In this document: positions 28,555-38,354 of the stretch, piece by piece
How the letters are laid out: every line of letters starts with the position of its first letter
Numbering within the stretch: position 1 is the stretch's first letter
NCBI RefSeq assembly: GCF_004298475.1
Contig: NZ_SCRP01000015.1
Coordinates: forward strand, 1-64,000
From: Paraburkholderia sp.
GTDB taxonomy: Bacteria > Pseudomonadota > Gammaproteobacteria > Burkholderiales > Burkholderiaceae
Reading direction: 5' to 3'
DNA: 64,000 nt
The notes under the pieces: model-generated
Told to the model about the DNA's origin: nothing
Databases searched by the model: none
What the model saw: only the letters and a program-made list of their open reading frames with translations
Translations under genes and position numbers: made by a program

Positions 28555-29148
28555 TTACGTGCCGGCGCCGGTTCTCTGTGCCGCTGGCGGCGTGTTCGCC
28601 GCCGTCGGCGTATTCAATTCGAAGAACGTATACGACAGCGTGATCGTCTTCACGTCTTTTGGCAATTTCGGATCGATCACGAACACCACCGGCATGCGCC
28701 GCGATTCGCCCGCCTTCAGCGTCTGCTGCGTGAAGCAAAAGCACTCGATCTTGCGGAAGTACTCGGTCGCCTGCTTCGGTGCGTAGCTCGGGATCGCCTG
28801 TGCGTTCACCGTGCGCCCTTCGTTATTCGACAAGTCGTACATCACGGTCATCACTTCGCCCGGATGCACGTCGAGATTCGACTGCTCCGGCTTGAACGCG
28901 AGCAGCCCGTGTGCGTTCGCATCGAACTCGACCGACACCGTGCGCGTCATGTCCACCTGCATGTTGCGCGCGTCGCGCTCGGTGGCGTCGCGCTGCACGA
29001 GGTTGTTGACGCCCGTGATCTGGCAGATCGCGCGATACATCGGCACAAGCGCGAAGCCGAAGCCAAACATCAGGATCGCCACGATCACGAGCTTGATGAG
29101 CATCGAACGATTGAAGGCGCGGTCGCTGCGCGTTTGTTGCGTGGGCAT
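28555..29148 (-). CDS. ctaG: Cytochrome c oxidase assembly protein CtaG (Cox11)
   Basis: CtaG supplies copper to the CuB site of subunit I. The 197-aa protein has one N-terminal membrane helix (LIKLVIVAILMFGFGFALVPM) and a periplasmic domain with the copper-binding CFCF-type motif, here IECFCFTQQTL. It also contains MYDLSNNEGRTV and MPVVFVIDP. ATG 29148 was chosen (MPTQQTRSD); the upstream frame to 29181 overlaps the preceding small gene. Confidence 0.95.
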   Translation of the reverse strand: MPTQQTRSDRAFNRSMLIKLVIVAILMFGFGFALVPMYRAICQITGVNNLVQRDATERDARNMQVDMTRTVSVEFDANAHGLLAFKPEQSNLDVHPGEVMTVMYDLSNNEGRTVNAQAIPSYAPKQATEYFRKIECFCFTQQTLKAGESRRMPVVFVIDPKLPKDVKTITLSYTFFELNTPTAANTPPAAQRTGAGT

Positions 29149-29185
29149 CGGACTACCTCTTACGTTCCTCGCAGGACGCACCGGC

Positions 29186-29326
29186 TCAATGTCCGCCGAA
29201 GTACACCTGCTTGACGATGGCGCTCACAAAAAAGACGACGACGACGGCGAGCAGGATCAGGCCGAGTCGCAGGTTGCCCGCGCGGATTTGCCCGGGCGTT
29301 CGTTTTTTTTGTGAATTCCGGTTCAT
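29186..29326 (-). CDS. Cytochrome oxidase small assembly protein (46 aa)
   Basis: A 46-aa ORF begins MNRNSQKKRTPGQIRAGNLR, continues with a membrane helix (LGLILLAVVVVFFVSAIV) and ends VYFGGH. This fits the tiny 'cytochrome oxidase small assembly protein' encoded between ctaD and ctaG in Burkholderiaceae. It lies 37 bases before ctaG on the same strand. The family assignment is by memory of sequence and position. Confidence 0.82.
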   Translation of the reverse strand: MNRNSQKKRTPGQIRAGNLRLGLILLAVVVVFFVSAIVKQVYFGGH

Positions 29327-29465
29327 GCGTGTTTGACTGCTCGCTGCAAATGGCGCTGCGTTATTTTCTTTTCGACGCTTCCTGTTGTTCGTCCCCTGCC
29401 TTTCATTCCCGGCCGTGCGCGCCGCGCGTACACAGCCGGGTATTCGGGCATTGCCCGTCGACGGA

Positions 29466-31076
29466 TTACTCGACCGTCGGCGGGTTCTCGAACGTGTGGA
29501 ACGGAGCCGGGCTCGGCACGGTCCATTCGAGGCCGGTTGCGCCGTCCCACGGCTTATCCGGCGCCGGTTCCAGCTCGCCGCCGCCGCGATAGGCAGGTAG
29601 CACCACGGCGAACAGGAAATACACCTGGGAAAGCCCGAAACCGAATGCGCCGATCGTGATCACCTGGTTCCAGTCGGTGAACTGGGCCGGATAGTCCGCG
29701 TAGCGGCGCGGCATCCCGGCGAGGCCGACGAAGTGCATCGGCAGGAACGCCAGGTTGAAGAAGATCAGCGAGCACCAGAAATGGATCTTGCCGCGCGTTT
29801 CGTTGTACATCCAGCCGGTCCATTTCGGCGACCAGTAGTACCACCCGGAGAAGAGCGCGAAGAGCGATCCCGCCACCAGCACGTAGTGGAAGTGCGCGAC
29901 GACGAAGTAGGTGCCGTGATACTGGATGTCGAGCGGCGCCATCGCCAGCATGAGGCCCGAGAGGCCGCCGAAGGTGAACACGAGCAGGAAGCCGATCGCG
30001 AACAGCATCGGCGTTTCGAAGCTGAGCGAGCCGCGCCACATCGTGGCGACCCAGTTGAACACCTTCACGCCGGTCGGCACGGCGATCAGCATCGTCGCGT
30101 ACATGAAGAACAGCTGGCCCGTCACCGGCATGCCGGTCGCGAACATGTGGTGCGCCCAGACCATGAACGAGAGAATCGCGATCGATGCCGTGGCGTAGAC
30201 CATCGAGCTATAGCCGAACAGCGGCTTGCGCGCGAACGCCGGAATCACCTGCGAGATGATCCCGAACGCCGGCAGGATCATGATGTAGACCTCGGGATGG
30301 CCGAAGAACCAGAAGATGTGCTGGTACATCACCGGATCGCCGCCGCCCGCCGCGTTGAAAAAGCTCGTGCCGAAGTGGCGATCGAACAGGAGCATCGTGA
30401 TCGCGCCCGCGAGCACCGGCATCACGGCAATCAGCAGGTACGCGGTGATGAGCCACGTCCACGCGAACATCGGCATCTTCATGAGCGTCATGCCCGGCGC
30501 GCGCAGGTTCAGGATCGTCACGATGATGTTGATGCTGCCCATGATCGACGAGGCGCCCATGATGTGCACCGCGAAGATCGCGAAGTCCATGCCGGGGCCC
30601 ATCTGCGTCGAGAGCGGCGCGTAGAGCGTCCAGCCCGCGGCGGTCGCGCCGCCCGGTGCGAAAAACGAACCGACGAGCAGACACGCGGCAGCAGGCAGGA
30701 GCCAGAAGCTGAAGTTGTTCATGCGCGCGAACGCCATGTCCGACGCGCCGATCTGCAGCGGCACCATCCAGTTCGCGAAGCCGACGAACGCCGGCATGAT
30801 CGCGCCGAACACCATGATGAGGCCGTGCATCGTCGTGAGCTGGTTGAAGAACTCCGGCCGCATGATCTGCAGGCCCGGCTCGAACAGCTCGGAGCGGATC
30901 GCGAGCGCCATCACGCCGCCGGACAGGAACATCGTGAACGAGAAGATCAGATACAGCGTTCCGATGTCCTTGTGGTTGGTCGCGAACAGCCAGCGTCGCC
31001 AGCCGTGGGGCGTCGCGTGCGCATGGTCGCCGTGAACGTGACCGTGGCCCGCGACATCGTGTCCAATACTAGACAT
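29466..31076 (-). CDS. ctaD: Cytochrome c oxidase subunit 1
   Basis: Subunit I carries heme a and the heme a3-CuB centre of the aa3 oxidase. The 536-aa protein starts MSSIGHDVAGHGHVHGDHAH, a His-rich tail, and has twelve membrane helices. Key parts include TMHGLIMVFG (heme a ligand His), FWFFGHPEVYIMILPAFG (CuB His and the cross-linked Tyr), WAHHMFATGM and VVAHFHYVL. It lies between the subunit 2 gene and the small assembly gene. Confidence 0.97.
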   Translation of the reverse strand: MSSIGHDVAGHGHVHGDHAHATPHGWRRWLFATNHKDIGTLYLIFSFTMFLSGGVMALAIRSELFEPGLQIMRPEFFNQLTTMHGLIMVFGAIMPAFVGFANWMVPLQIGASDMAFARMNNFSFWLLPAAACLLVGSFFAPGGATAAGWTLYAPLSTQMGPGMDFAIFAVHIMGASSIMGSINIIVTILNLRAPGMTLMKMPMFAWTWLITAYLLIAVMPVLAGAITMLLFDRHFGTSFFNAAGGGDPVMYQHIFWFFGHPEVYIMILPAFGIISQVIPAFARKPLFGYSSMVYATASIAILSFMVWAHHMFATGMPVTGQLFFMYATMLIAVPTGVKVFNWVATMWRGSLSFETPMLFAIGFLLVFTFGGLSGLMLAMAPLDIQYHGTYFVVAHFHYVLVAGSLFALFSGWYYWSPKWTGWMYNETRGKIHFWCSLIFFNLAFLPMHFVGLAGMPRRYADYPAQFTDWNQVITIGAFGFGLSQVYFLFAVVLPAYRGGGELEPAPDKPWDGATGLEWTVPSPAPFHTFENPPTVE

Positions 31077-31121
31077 GACTTCCTCCTAAGCGAATGCTGC
31101 GTTGCGTACCCGGTCGAGCGT

Positions 31122-32768
31122 TCAGGCTGCCGCGTTGATCTCTACACGTCGCGCTTCCCTGGCATTGCCGCCACCGGTTACCGTTTCCGGCTTCTTCAGA
31201 ATGATGTGATCGTCGGCGATGCCCGCGGCCTTCAGCGCGTCGCGTACCGCTTGTGCACGATGTTTCGCGAGTTCCTCGTTCGCGTGGGCGTTGCCGCTCG
31301 CGTCGGTGTAGCCCGAGAGCGTGAACTTCGCCTCCGGGTGAGCCTTCGCGTAGTCGGCGGCCGCCGCAACCGCATCCTTCGCGCCGGCAGGCAGCGTGCT
31401 CTTGCCGATGTCGAAATAGATGCTGGCCGGCAGCGATGCGCCCGCCTGCGCCGCACCCGATGCCTCGACGGCGCCGCTTGCGCCGCTTGCGCCGCTTGCG
31501 CCGCTCACCGCCGCGCCGCTCGCAGTCTCCGCACCCGCGGCACCCGAGGCACCCGCGGCAGCCGCACCGCCAGCCGCGCCCGCGTCGGCCATATGGTCGC
31601 CGCCTTCGGGCAGCTTGCCGTTGCGCGCATCGGCCACCTGACGCGGCTGCAGAATGTCGCCGGTGTGATTACCCCACGAATTGCGCTCGAAGGTGATGAC
31701 CGATGCGATCTCGACGTCGTTGAGCACCGGCCCCCACGTGGGCATCGCGTTCTTGCCGTGCAGCACGAGGCTCACATGCGCGCCGATCGGACCGTTCGCG
31801 ACCTTGCTGCCGTCGAGCGCCGGGAATGCGCCCGCGCCCTTGCCGGTCGGCTGGTGGCAGACCGCGCAATTCGACGTGTACACCTTCTGGCCGCGCTCCT
31901 TCAGTTCGGCGAGCGTATAGGTCCGGTTGGGATCGTCGGAGGCGGACGCCATCTTCGCCTTCTGCATCTGAACCCATTTCGCGTAGTCGTCCTGCGAGAG
32001 CACTTCGACCACGACCGGCATGAACGCATGCTCCTTGCCGCACAGTTCCGTGCAGAAACCGCGATACGTGCCGGTCTTGATGGCCTTGAACCACGTGTCG
32101 CGCACGAAGCCCGGAATCGCATCCTGCTTCACGCCGAAGGCGGGCACATACCACGAGTGCACGACGTCGTTCGCGGTGGTGATGATGCGGATCTTCTTGT
32201 CGACCGGGACGACGAGCGGGTTGTCGACTTCCTGCAGATACGTGTCGCTGATCGGCATCTGGCCGTTCACTTCCTCACGCGGCGTGCTGAGCGTCGACAG
32301 ATAGCTGATGCCTTCGCCCTGCCCCTTCACGTAGTCGTAGCCCCACTTCCACTGATAGCCGGTGACCTTGATCGTGATGTCGGCGTTGGACGTGTCCTTC
32401 ATCGCGACGACGGCCTTGGTCGCAGGCAGCGCCATCAGCACGACGATGACGAACGGCACGACGGTCCAGAGGATTTCGACGGTGGTGCTTTCGTGGAAGT
32501 GCGCGGCCTGATGGCCCTTCGATTTTCGATGCGCAAAGATCGAATAGAACATGACGCCGAACACACCGACAAAAATCACGGTGCACAGGATCAGCATCGT
32601 TGTATGGAGGTTGTAGAGTTGCTCCGCGATTTTGGTCACGGGCGGCTGCAGATTGATCTGGTTGACCCGTGGGCCGCCGGGACTGTCGCCCACCGCCTGG
32701 GCCGCGCCAGCGAACAGGAGTCCGCAGGATGCCGGCACGCCCGAAAGGGTTCGCTTGATTGTTTTCAT
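31122..32768 (-). CDS. ctaC: Cytochrome c oxidase subunit 2 fused to cytochrome c and OmpA-like domains
   Basis: The 548-aa product has a signal peptide ending AAQA, two membrane helices (about 55-80 and 95-115) and a cupredoxin domain. The CuA ligands are in HSWYVPAFG and GFCTELCGKEHAFM. A cytochrome c domain with CAVCH follows (about 315-390). After a Gly/Ala/Ser-rich linker (about 395-445) comes an OmpA-type peptidoglycan-binding domain (about 450-545) with IYFDIGKSTLP and LSGYTDASGNAHANEELAKHRAQAV. It accepts electrons from cytochrome c. ATG 32768 has AAGGA five bases upstream. The OmpA extension is the unusual part. Confidence 0.94.
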   Translation of the reverse strand: MKTIKRTLSGVPASCGLLFAGAAQAVGDSPGGPRVNQINLQPPVTKIAEQLYNLHTTMLILCTVIFVGVFGVMFYSIFAHRKSKGHQAAHFHESTTVEILWTVVPFVIVVLMALPATKAVVAMKDTSNADITIKVTGYQWKWGYDYVKGQGEGISYLSTLSTPREEVNGQMPISDTYLQEVDNPLVVPVDKKIRIITTANDVVHSWYVPAFGVKQDAIPGFVRDTWFKAIKTGTYRGFCTELCGKEHAFMPVVVEVLSQDDYAKWVQMQKAKMASASDDPNRTYTLAELKERGQKVYTSNCAVCHQPTGKGAGAFPALDGSKVANGPIGAHVSLVLHGKNAMPTWGPVLNDVEIASVITFERNSWGNHTGDILQPRQVADARNGKLPEGGDHMADAGAAGGAAAAGASGAAGAETASGAAVSGASGASGASGAVEASGAAQAGASLPASIYFDIGKSTLPAGAKDAVAAAADYAKAHPEAKFTLSGYTDASGNAHANEELAKHRAQAVRDALKAAGIADDHIILKKPETVTGGGNAREARRVEINAAA

Positions 32769-32882
32769 CGCTTCCTTACCCATATTTTCCATTCCAACCC
32801 TCGACCCCGCAGGAAGGTTTCGCATCGTGCGCACGGACGGCGGCCAGGCACCCGGGCCAATCCCCGGGATGAAATGCACCGC

Positions 32883-33359
32883 TCAGGCGCCGCACGCGAG
32901 CCACACGCACAGTTCCCGCGCGAACTGTGCACGCCGATACTGCGGCAAATGCAACCCGACAGCGACCGACTGGCCGCGGGACACGAGACGCACCGGATCG
33001 CGAAGCATCACGCCCGGCTCGACCCGGACCCAGCGGGGATTGAATTCGAACCGGGAGCGCAGTTCCGCGCTGACCTGTTCGATCACCAGCCGGTTCGGAT
33101 ACAGCCTGATTCGTTCGTAATCGACAGCATGGCGCGCATAGACGGCAAAGGCGCACCCCACCACCAACAGATCGATGCCAGTGAACGGCAACACCAGCCA
33201 GGCACCGTTGATCAACAGCAGAACGGCGATTGCGATGGATACGAATGCCAGAGAAGCATAGAAGCACATGAATTGCCTGGGGGAGAGCGAACAGTTGCGC
33301 TTCATGGTCCAGTCCTTCAGAACCGGCTCCGGACTCGCCAGCAGATCGGACGTCTGCAT
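32883..33359 (-). CDS. DUF2244 membrane protein
   Basis: The 158-aa protein starts MQTSDLLASPEPVLKDWTMKR and has two close membrane helices (about 30-70), then a soluble domain with YERIRLYPNRLVIEQVS and VSRGQSVAVGLHLP. This is the DUF2244 pattern, encoded just before the oxidase subunit 2 gene in many proteobacteria. GGGAG lies seven bases before ATG 33359. Function is unknown; its place as first gene suggests co-expression with the oxidase. Confidence 0.85.
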   Translation of the reverse strand: MQTSDLLASPEPVLKDWTMKRNCSLSPRQFMCFYASLAFVSIAIAVLLLINGAWLVLPFTGIDLLVVGCAFAVYARHAVDYERIRLYPNRLVIEQVSAELRSRFEFNPRWVRVEPGVMLRDPVRLVSRGQSVAVGLHLPQYRRAQFARELCVWLACGA

Positions 33360-33494
33360 CGCTGTCTCCCGCCCCCAGCACTGCAACAACCTCAGACTAT
33401 CGCTGCCCGGCGCCTCGCACAACCTCGCACAACTCTGTAGGCATCGGTACCGCACGCATTGGAATTAGTGCACCTTTGCGCGACAAACTGACGC

Positions 33495-33558
33495 ATTATA
33501 ACGCGAACACCTGTGCCGGCAAGGCAACCTTGATATCCGTCAAACCCTTGCCAGTCAA
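33495..33558 (-). promoter_or_regulatory. Two tandem candidate promoters of the oxidase cluster
   Basis: The proximal one has TTGCCG (33522-33517), a 16-bp spacer and a perfect TATAAT (33500-33495), with a start near 33488 and a 130-base leader. The distal one has TTGACT (33558-33553), a 17-bp spacer and TATCAA (33535-33530). Both read into the DUF2244 gene and subunit 2. No gene is seen between 33360 and 33656. Confidence 0.55.
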
Positions 33559-33656
33559 GGATCTTCGGGCTTTTAGCCGATTCTTTTGAAGGCGGTTCAG
33601 CCGGGATTCCCGGGCGCGGCAAAGGCCGCGCGATTGCCTCAGCAGCTTCAGTGGCT

Positions 33657-34622
33657 TCAGCGGTTCCTTGTCGGACCGCGGCCGATGTCTTCGAGCCGGA
33701 TGATGCCGTGCCCGTCCGCGGTGGTGCGCGGCACGGCCTTCCAGGCGTGCCCATAGATGACTTCGAAAGTCAGCGGGATCGTGCCGTCGTCGCGCTTGCG
33801 CGCTTCGAGCGCGGCGATGAACGCGCGGTGCAGGCGGCGCGCCGCGTGGCCCATGCCGGCCTCGCGCTCGAACGGATACGCGCCCCAGCGGCGCACGTCG
33901 GCGAGCAGCTTCTCGGCGGAGCGATAGGTGACGGTGAGCGTCTCCTGGTCCATGACCGGAATCTCGAAGCCGTTTTCGACGAGCATGTCGCCCAGATCGT
34001 GCATGTCGACGAAGTCGATCACATGCTTGCGCGTCGGCACGCCGTGCGCAGCCTCGACTTCGGCCCAGGCGCCGCGCAGCTCGTTGAACGTCTCGGGGCC
34101 GAGCGTGCTGAACATCAAGAGGCCGTTCACCTTGAGCACGCGCTGCCATTCGCCGAACACGAGGTCCGGGCGCGGATGCCAGTGCAGCGCGAGGTTCGAC
34201 CAGAGCAGCTCGAACGTGCCATGCGGGAACGGCAATTCGGCGAAATCGGCCTGCGTGAAGCGCGGACCGCGCGAGCCGAGCGCGCGCCCAACCGAGGCCG
34301 GCAGGAAACGCCGCCAGCTCGTGTCGCCCGCGTCGTGGCGCAGCGCGCGCTGGAGCATCGCGAAGGAGAGATCGGTGCCGAAGACGGGCGCCTCAGGAAA
34401 GCGCTCGCGCAAGCCGGGCAGGTCCTCGCCCGGGCCGCAGCCCGCGTCGAGCACGCTCGCGGGCGTCATCTTGATGTAGTCGAGCCGCTCGCGCATGCGC
34501 TGAGCGATTTCTCGTGGCAGGAAAGCGACCTCATTGAAGGTCGCGGCACGGCGGTCGAAAATCCGCCGCAAATGCCGGGGATCGTAGGCCGGACGGCCGG
34601 GTCTGGCGGAAGACAAGGACAT
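33657..34622 (-). CDS. bioC: BioC-like SAM-dependent methyltransferase
   Basis: The 321-aa protein begins PRHLRRIFDRRAATFNEVAFLPREIAQRM, the BioC-type start, then SAM motif I SVLDAGCGPGEDLPGL and SNLALHWHPRPDLVFGEWQRVLKVNG. BioC methylates malonyl-ACP to start biotin synthesis. It is longer than E. coli BioC (about 250 aa) and also resembles NDUFAF5-type methyltransferases, so the role is not certain. No other bio gene is near. It is divergent from comF. Confidence 0.72.
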   Translation of the reverse strand: MSLSSARPGRPAYDPRHLRRIFDRRAATFNEVAFLPREIAQRMRERLDYIKMTPASVLDAGCGPGEDLPGLRERFPEAPVFGTDLSFAMLQRALRHDAGDTSWRRFLPASVGRALGSRGPRFTQADFAELPFPHGTFELLWSNLALHWHPRPDLVFGEWQRVLKVNGLLMFSTLGPETFNELRGAWAEVEAAHGVPTRKHVIDFVDMHDLGDMLVENGFEIPVMDQETLTVTYRSAEKLLADVRRWGAYPFEREAGMGHAARRLHRAFIAALEARKRDDGTIPLTFEVIYGHAWKAVPRTTADGHGIIRLEDIGRGPTRNR

Positions 34623-34707
34623 GTCGGTCGTATTGGCGAAGTGTGCGAAGTATACTCGCTCACTCCCAAGCTTTCAGTTCGCGAGTCCGCACCCGGGCCG
34701 TCCGTCG

Positions 34708-35517
34708 ATGCCGCCATCGCCTGTTTTACTGCCCGCCATCCGCCGCGCATGCCGTCGAAGCCATCGGATCGGCGTGCGCGTCTCTCAGGTCGCACGGGCG
34801 CAGTGGCCCTGGCTGACCCAGTTCGCCTTGCCCAATCGGTGCGTATTGTGCGGCAATTTGTCGCGCACGACGCTATGTGCCGATTGTGCGGCGCTCTGCT
34901 GGAACGAGCCGCGCCTGCGCTGTACCGTGTGTGCGATGCCGCTCGCGGGGGCGCGACGCGCCGCGCATGGGCCGCGCTACCGTTGCGGCGCTTGCGTGGA
35001 CACGCCGCCCGCGTTCGACGCCACGCTCGCGTTGGGCGACTATCGTGCGCCGCTCGACTTGCTGGTGCTCGGCCTGAAGTTCCGCGCGCAGCTCGCGGCG
35101 GGTGCGGCGTTCGCCGGTCAACTCGCGCGGATCGCCGGGGACGCGCTCGATCCCGCCGACCACCCCGATGTGCTCGTGCCCGTGCCGCTCTCGCGCAAAC
35201 GTCTGATCGAGCGCGGCTACAACCAGGCGTGGCAGATCGCGCGTCCGCTCGCACGCGCACTCGGTCAGCGCGCCGATGCGACGCTCGTGCGCCGCGCGCT
35301 TCACACGGCGGCGCAATCGCGGCTCGACCGCGATGCGCGCCGACGCAACGTGGAACGCGCGTTTGCGCTGACGAAGCCGGTCCGCGGCCTGCACGTGGGC
35401 GTGGTCGACGACGTGATGACGTCCAGCGCCACGCTCGATGCGCTCGCGCGCACGCTGAAGACTGCCGGCGCACGGCGCGTGACGAATTTCGTCGCGCTGC
35501 GCACGTCGAAAGATTGA
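34708..35517 (+). CDS. comF: ComF-family phosphoribosyltransferase-like protein
   Basis: The 269-aa product has a four-cysteine zinc-like N-terminal region (NRCVLCGNLSRTTLCADC, then CTVCAMPL and YRCGACV) and a phosphoribosyltransferase domain with VLVPVPLSRKRLIERGYNQAWQIARPLA and the PRPP loop VGVVDDVMTSSATL. ComF/GntX proteins are linked to DNA uptake and competence. ATG 34708 was chosen because the upstream ATG at 34621 overlaps the start codon of the divergent bioC-like gene and would leave no promoter. Confidence 0.9.
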   Translation: MPPSPVLLPAIRRACRRSHRIGVRVSQVARAQWPWLTQFALPNRCVLCGNLSRTTLCADCAALCWNEPRLRCTVCAMPLAGARRAAHGPRYRCGACVDTPPAFDATLALGDYRAPLDLLVLGLKFRAQLAAGAAFAGQLARIAGDALDPADHPDVLVPVPLSRKRLIERGYNQAWQIARPLARALGQRADATLVRRALHTAAQSRLDRDARRRNVERAFALTKPVRGLHVGVVDDVMTSSATLDALARTLKTAGARRVTNFVALRTSKD

Positions 35518-35573
35518 CGGGCCGAATTAGCGCAACGGCTAGACACAACTGCTTTTCATCGACTTTCATCACC

Positions 35574-36044
35574 ATGTTCAACGTCGTTCTCGTCGAACCG
35601 GAAATCCCGCCGAACACCGGTAACGTGATTCGTCTGTGCGCGAACACGGGCGCGCGGCTGCATTTGATCGAGCCGCTCGGCTTCCCGCTCGACGACGCAA
35701 AAATGCGCCGCGCGGGCCTCGACTATCACGAGTACGCGCAGATGCACGTCCACCGCAACTGGGACGCCTTCCTCGCCGCCGAAACACCCGATCCGTCGCG
35801 CATGTTCGCGTTCACGACGCGTGGCTCCGGGCGCTTTCATGCGCGCGCATTCCAGCCGGGCGACTGGTTCGTATTCGGCGCGGAGACGCGCGGGCTGCCC
35901 GACGCGGTGCTCGCGCACTTTCCGAACGGCCAGCGCGTGCGCCTGCCGATGCGGCCCGACAACCGCAGCCTCAATCTCTCGAATACGGTCGCGGTGGTCG
36001 TGTTCGAAGCGTGGCGTCAGGCGGGGTTCGCTGGCGGCGAATAA
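35574..36044 (+). CDS. trmL: tRNA (cytidine(34)-2'-O)-methyltransferase
   Basis: TrmL 2'-O-methylates the wobble base of leucine tRNAs. The 156-aa SPOUT protein has MFNVVLVEPEIPPNTGNVIRL, then FVFGAETRGLP and a terminal MRPDNRSLNLSNTVAVVVFE, the knotted SAM-binding motifs. Length matches the family (about 157). It follows comF by 56 bases on the same strand and is convergent with the macrodomain gene. Confidence 0.95.
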   Translation: MFNVVLVEPEIPPNTGNVIRLCANTGARLHLIEPLGFPLDDAKMRRAGLDYHEYAQMHVHRNWDAFLAAETPDPSRMFAFTTRGSGRFHARAFQPGDWFVFGAETRGLPDAVLAHFPNGQRVRLPMRPDNRSLNLSNTVAVVVFEAWRQAGFAGGE

Positions 36045-36115
36045 ACCGGCCGATACAGCGGGGCAGATACAGCGGGGCAGATGCAGCGGCGGTTACGGAG
36101 ACAAACGAAGCCGCA

Positions 36116-36652
36116 TCACGGTTTGCCCGTGCGCGCGCCGAGTTCGCGCTGGTAGAGCGCGTGCATCGCGTTGTCGAAGCAGGCGAAGATGATCCGTTCG
36201 AGTTCCGGGTAATCCGGCAGCGCCGCGATCACCGTTTGCGTGGCAATGGCGACGGCATCGTCGGCCGGAAAATGGTAGACGCCGCAACTGATGGCCGGAA
36301 ATGCGATGCTGCGCACGTCGGCTGCATGCGCACAGGCAAGCGAGCGCTGATAGCACGATGCCAGCAGCCGCGCCTCGTCATGCCCGCCGCCGTGCCAGAC
36401 CGGGCCGACGGTGTGAATCACGTGCTGCGCGCGCAGACGGTAGCCGCGGGTGATTTTGGCGTCGCCGGTCGCGCAGCCGCCGAGCGTCTCGCACTCGCGC
36501 AGCAGATCCGGCCCGGCAGCGCGGTGAATCGCGCCATCCACGCCGCCGCCGCCAAGCAGTGAAGTATTCGCCGCGTTGACGATCGCATCGACATCGAGCG
36601 TGGTGATATCGGCCACGCGCGACTCGATCCTGCAGATTCCGATGGTGAGCAT
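36116..36652 (-). CDS. Macrodomain protein (O-acetyl-ADP-ribose deacetylase type)
   Basis: The 178-aa protein is a single macrodomain: [33 protein letters not shown] (ADP-ribose binding Asn and Gly loop), [12 protein letters not shown] and [14 protein letters not shown]. This is the YmdB/MacroD type, which removes acetyl or ADP-ribosyl groups from ADP-ribose derivatives. GGAGG five bases before ATG 36652 sets the start. It lies 68 bases beyond gpsA on the same strand. The physiological substrate is unknown. Confidence 0.92.
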   Translation of the reverse strand: MLTIGICRIESRVADITTLDVDAIVNAANTSLLGGGGVDGAIHRAAGPDLLRECETLGGCATGDAKITRGYRLRAQHVIHTVGPVWHGGGHDEARLLASCYQRSLACAHAADVRSIAFPAISCGVYHFPADDAVAIATQTVIAALPDYPELERIIFACFDNAMHALYQRELGARTGKP

Positions 36653-36720
36653 GTCGTCCTCCATCCTGCTAGCAGCGCGCGCCCGGGTTGCCTGCCCGAA
36701 TTGCCGGATAAGCGCGCGCC

Positions 36721-37719
36721 CTACTCCGCCTTTGCGTCGCGCCTGAGCAGCGCGCTCACGGCGTCGCGCGGCGTGACGCCGTCGAACAGCACGGCGCACA
36801 CCGCCTGCGTGATCGGCATCTCGATGCCGTGCTCGCGCGCGATGGCCAGCACGGCCTGCGCGCAATGCACGCCTTCTGCGACGTGGCCGAGCGCGCCCAG
36901 AATGTCGTCGAGCGTGCGGCCGCTCGCGAGCTGCATGCCCACGGTGCGGTTGCGCGACAGGTCGCCCGTGGCGGTGAGAATCAGGTCGCCGAGGCCCGTA
37001 AGCCCCGTGAAGGTTTCCGCGCGTCCGCCAAGCGTCACGCCAAGGCGCGTCATCTCGGCGAGACCGCGCGTGATGAGCGCGGCCCGCGCATTCAGGCCGA
37101 GCCCGAGGCCGTCCGAAATGCCGGTAGCGATGGCGAGCACGTTCTTGACCGCGCCGCCAACCTCGACGCCCACCACGTCGTCGCCGGTGTAAATGCGCAT
37201 CGCACGGTGATGGAATGCGGCGAGCGTGCGCTCGCGGCAAGCCGCCGACGCGCTCGCGACGGTCAACGCGACGGGCAGCCCTGCGCCCACTTCGCGCGCA
37301 AAGCTCGGTCCCGAGAGTACGCCGTTGCTGCCGTGATCGGGCAGCTCGGCCGCCACGACCTGATGCGGCAGCTGCTGCGTCTCGGCCTCGAAGCCTTTGC
37401 AGAGCCAGACGAAGTGCGCGGGCACGCGGCCCATGTCGCGCATCGTGCGCAACAGGTCGCGCAAGCCGGCCACGGGCGTCGCGAGCACGACGAGCGCCGC
37501 CTCGTCCGACGCATGGTCGAGCGAGGCGGCGAGATCCGTTTCGTATTGGAGCGTGCGCGGCAGCGAGACGCCCGCGAGATAGCGGGCGTTCTCGTGCGTA
37601 TTGCGCAGGGCGCCGATGAGCGCGGCGTCGCGCGCCCACAGCACCGTGTCATGCGCGCGGGCCAGATGGCCGGCCAGCGCGGTACCCCACGCTCCGGCGC
37701 CGAGCACGGCGACTTTCAT
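36721..37719 (-). CDS. gpsA: Glycerol-3-phosphate dehydrogenase [NAD(P)+]
   Basis: GpsA reduces dihydroxyacetone phosphate to sn-glycerol-3-phosphate for phospholipid synthesis. The 332-aa protein has the N-terminal dinucleotide fold [20 protein letters not shown], the SGPSFAREV motif, the catalytic Lys in [14 protein letters not shown] and [18 protein letters not shown]. It is next after secB (27 bases), a pairing conserved in many proteobacteria. Confidence 0.96.
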   Translation of the reverse strand: MKVAVLGAGAWGTALAGHLARAHDTVLWARDAALIGALRNTHENARYLAGVSLPRTLQYETDLAASLDHASDEAALVVLATPVAGLRDLLRTMRDMGRVPAHFVWLCKGFEAETQQLPHQVVAAELPDHGSNGVLSGPSFAREVGAGLPVALTVASASAACRERTLAAFHHRAMRIYTGDDVVGVEVGGAVKNVLAIATGISDGLGLGLNARAALITRGLAEMTRLGVTLGGRAETFTGLTGLGDLILTATGDLSRNRTVGMQLASGRTLDDILGALGHVAEGVHCAQAVLAIAREHGIEMPITQAVCAVLFDGVTPRDAVSALLRRDAKAE

Positions 37720-37746
37720 TGCGTTACTCCGCACCGGTGGCCAGGA

Positions 37747-38217
37747 TCAGTGGGTGGCGTTGCTTTGCGCGGCGCCGTCTTGCTGCGCGATCTGCTGCAG
37801 GCGTTGCTCGTAGAGCGCCTGGAAGTTGATCTCGGCGAGGTGGATCGGCGGGAAGCCGGCACGCGTGATCGCATCGGCGATGTTCGAGCGCAGGTACGGG
37901 AACAGGATCGTCGGGCAAGCAATGCCGACGAGCGGGTCGAGCTGCTCTTCAGGGATGTTGCGGATGTCGAAAATGCCAGCCTGCTTTGCTTCGATCAGGA
38001 ACGCAACCTTGTCCTTCACCTTTGCGGTGACCGTACCCGTGACGATGATCTCGTAGACGGAATCGGCGAGGCGCTCGGCCTTGACGTCGACTTCCACTTC
38101 GACCGAGGGCATGTCCTGCTCAAGGAAGATAGCCGGCGAATTCGGCTGCTCGAGCGACATGTCCTTGAGGTAGATGCGCTGGATGTTGAAGAACGGCTGG
38201 TTGTTCTCGTCAGACAT
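37747..38217 (-). CDS. secB: Protein-export chaperone SecB
   Basis: SecB keeps preproteins unfolded and hands them to SecA. The 156-aa product begins [21 protein letters not shown] and includes [16 protein letters not shown] and the family core [36 protein letters not shown]. It ends in a short polar tail. It is between grxC and gpsA in the classic order rhodanese-grxC-secB-gpsA. Confidence 0.97.
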   Translation of the reverse strand: MSDENNQPFFNIQRIYLKDMSLEQPNSPAIFLEQDMPSVEVEVDVKAERLADSVYEIIVTGTVTAKVKDKVAFLIEAKQAGIFDIRNIPEEQLDPLVGIACPTILFPYLRSNIADAITRAGFPPIHLAEINFQALYEQRLQQIAQQDGAAQSNATH

Positions 38218-38354
38218 GGTAATTGGCTTCCCTGATTAAATGGATTGCAGCAGCAAACGACAAACTACGCATACAACGTGCTTTACGACGTCACGGCGAA
38301 CTCGCGGCGAACATCGCTGCGGTCATCGCGGCGGGCGGCGCCGCACAGCAGCAA

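Noticed and set aside
29733..33440. 1235-codon plus-strand open frame opposite the oxidase subunit genes
   Set aside because: Runs across several real genes and their gaps on the other strand, with Arg/His/Glu/Asp-rich composition; an artefact of codon bias.
33560..33656. GGCTTCAG-type repeats after the bioC-like gene as a terminator
   Set aside because: Only short direct repeats are present; no stem with a T-run could be drawn.
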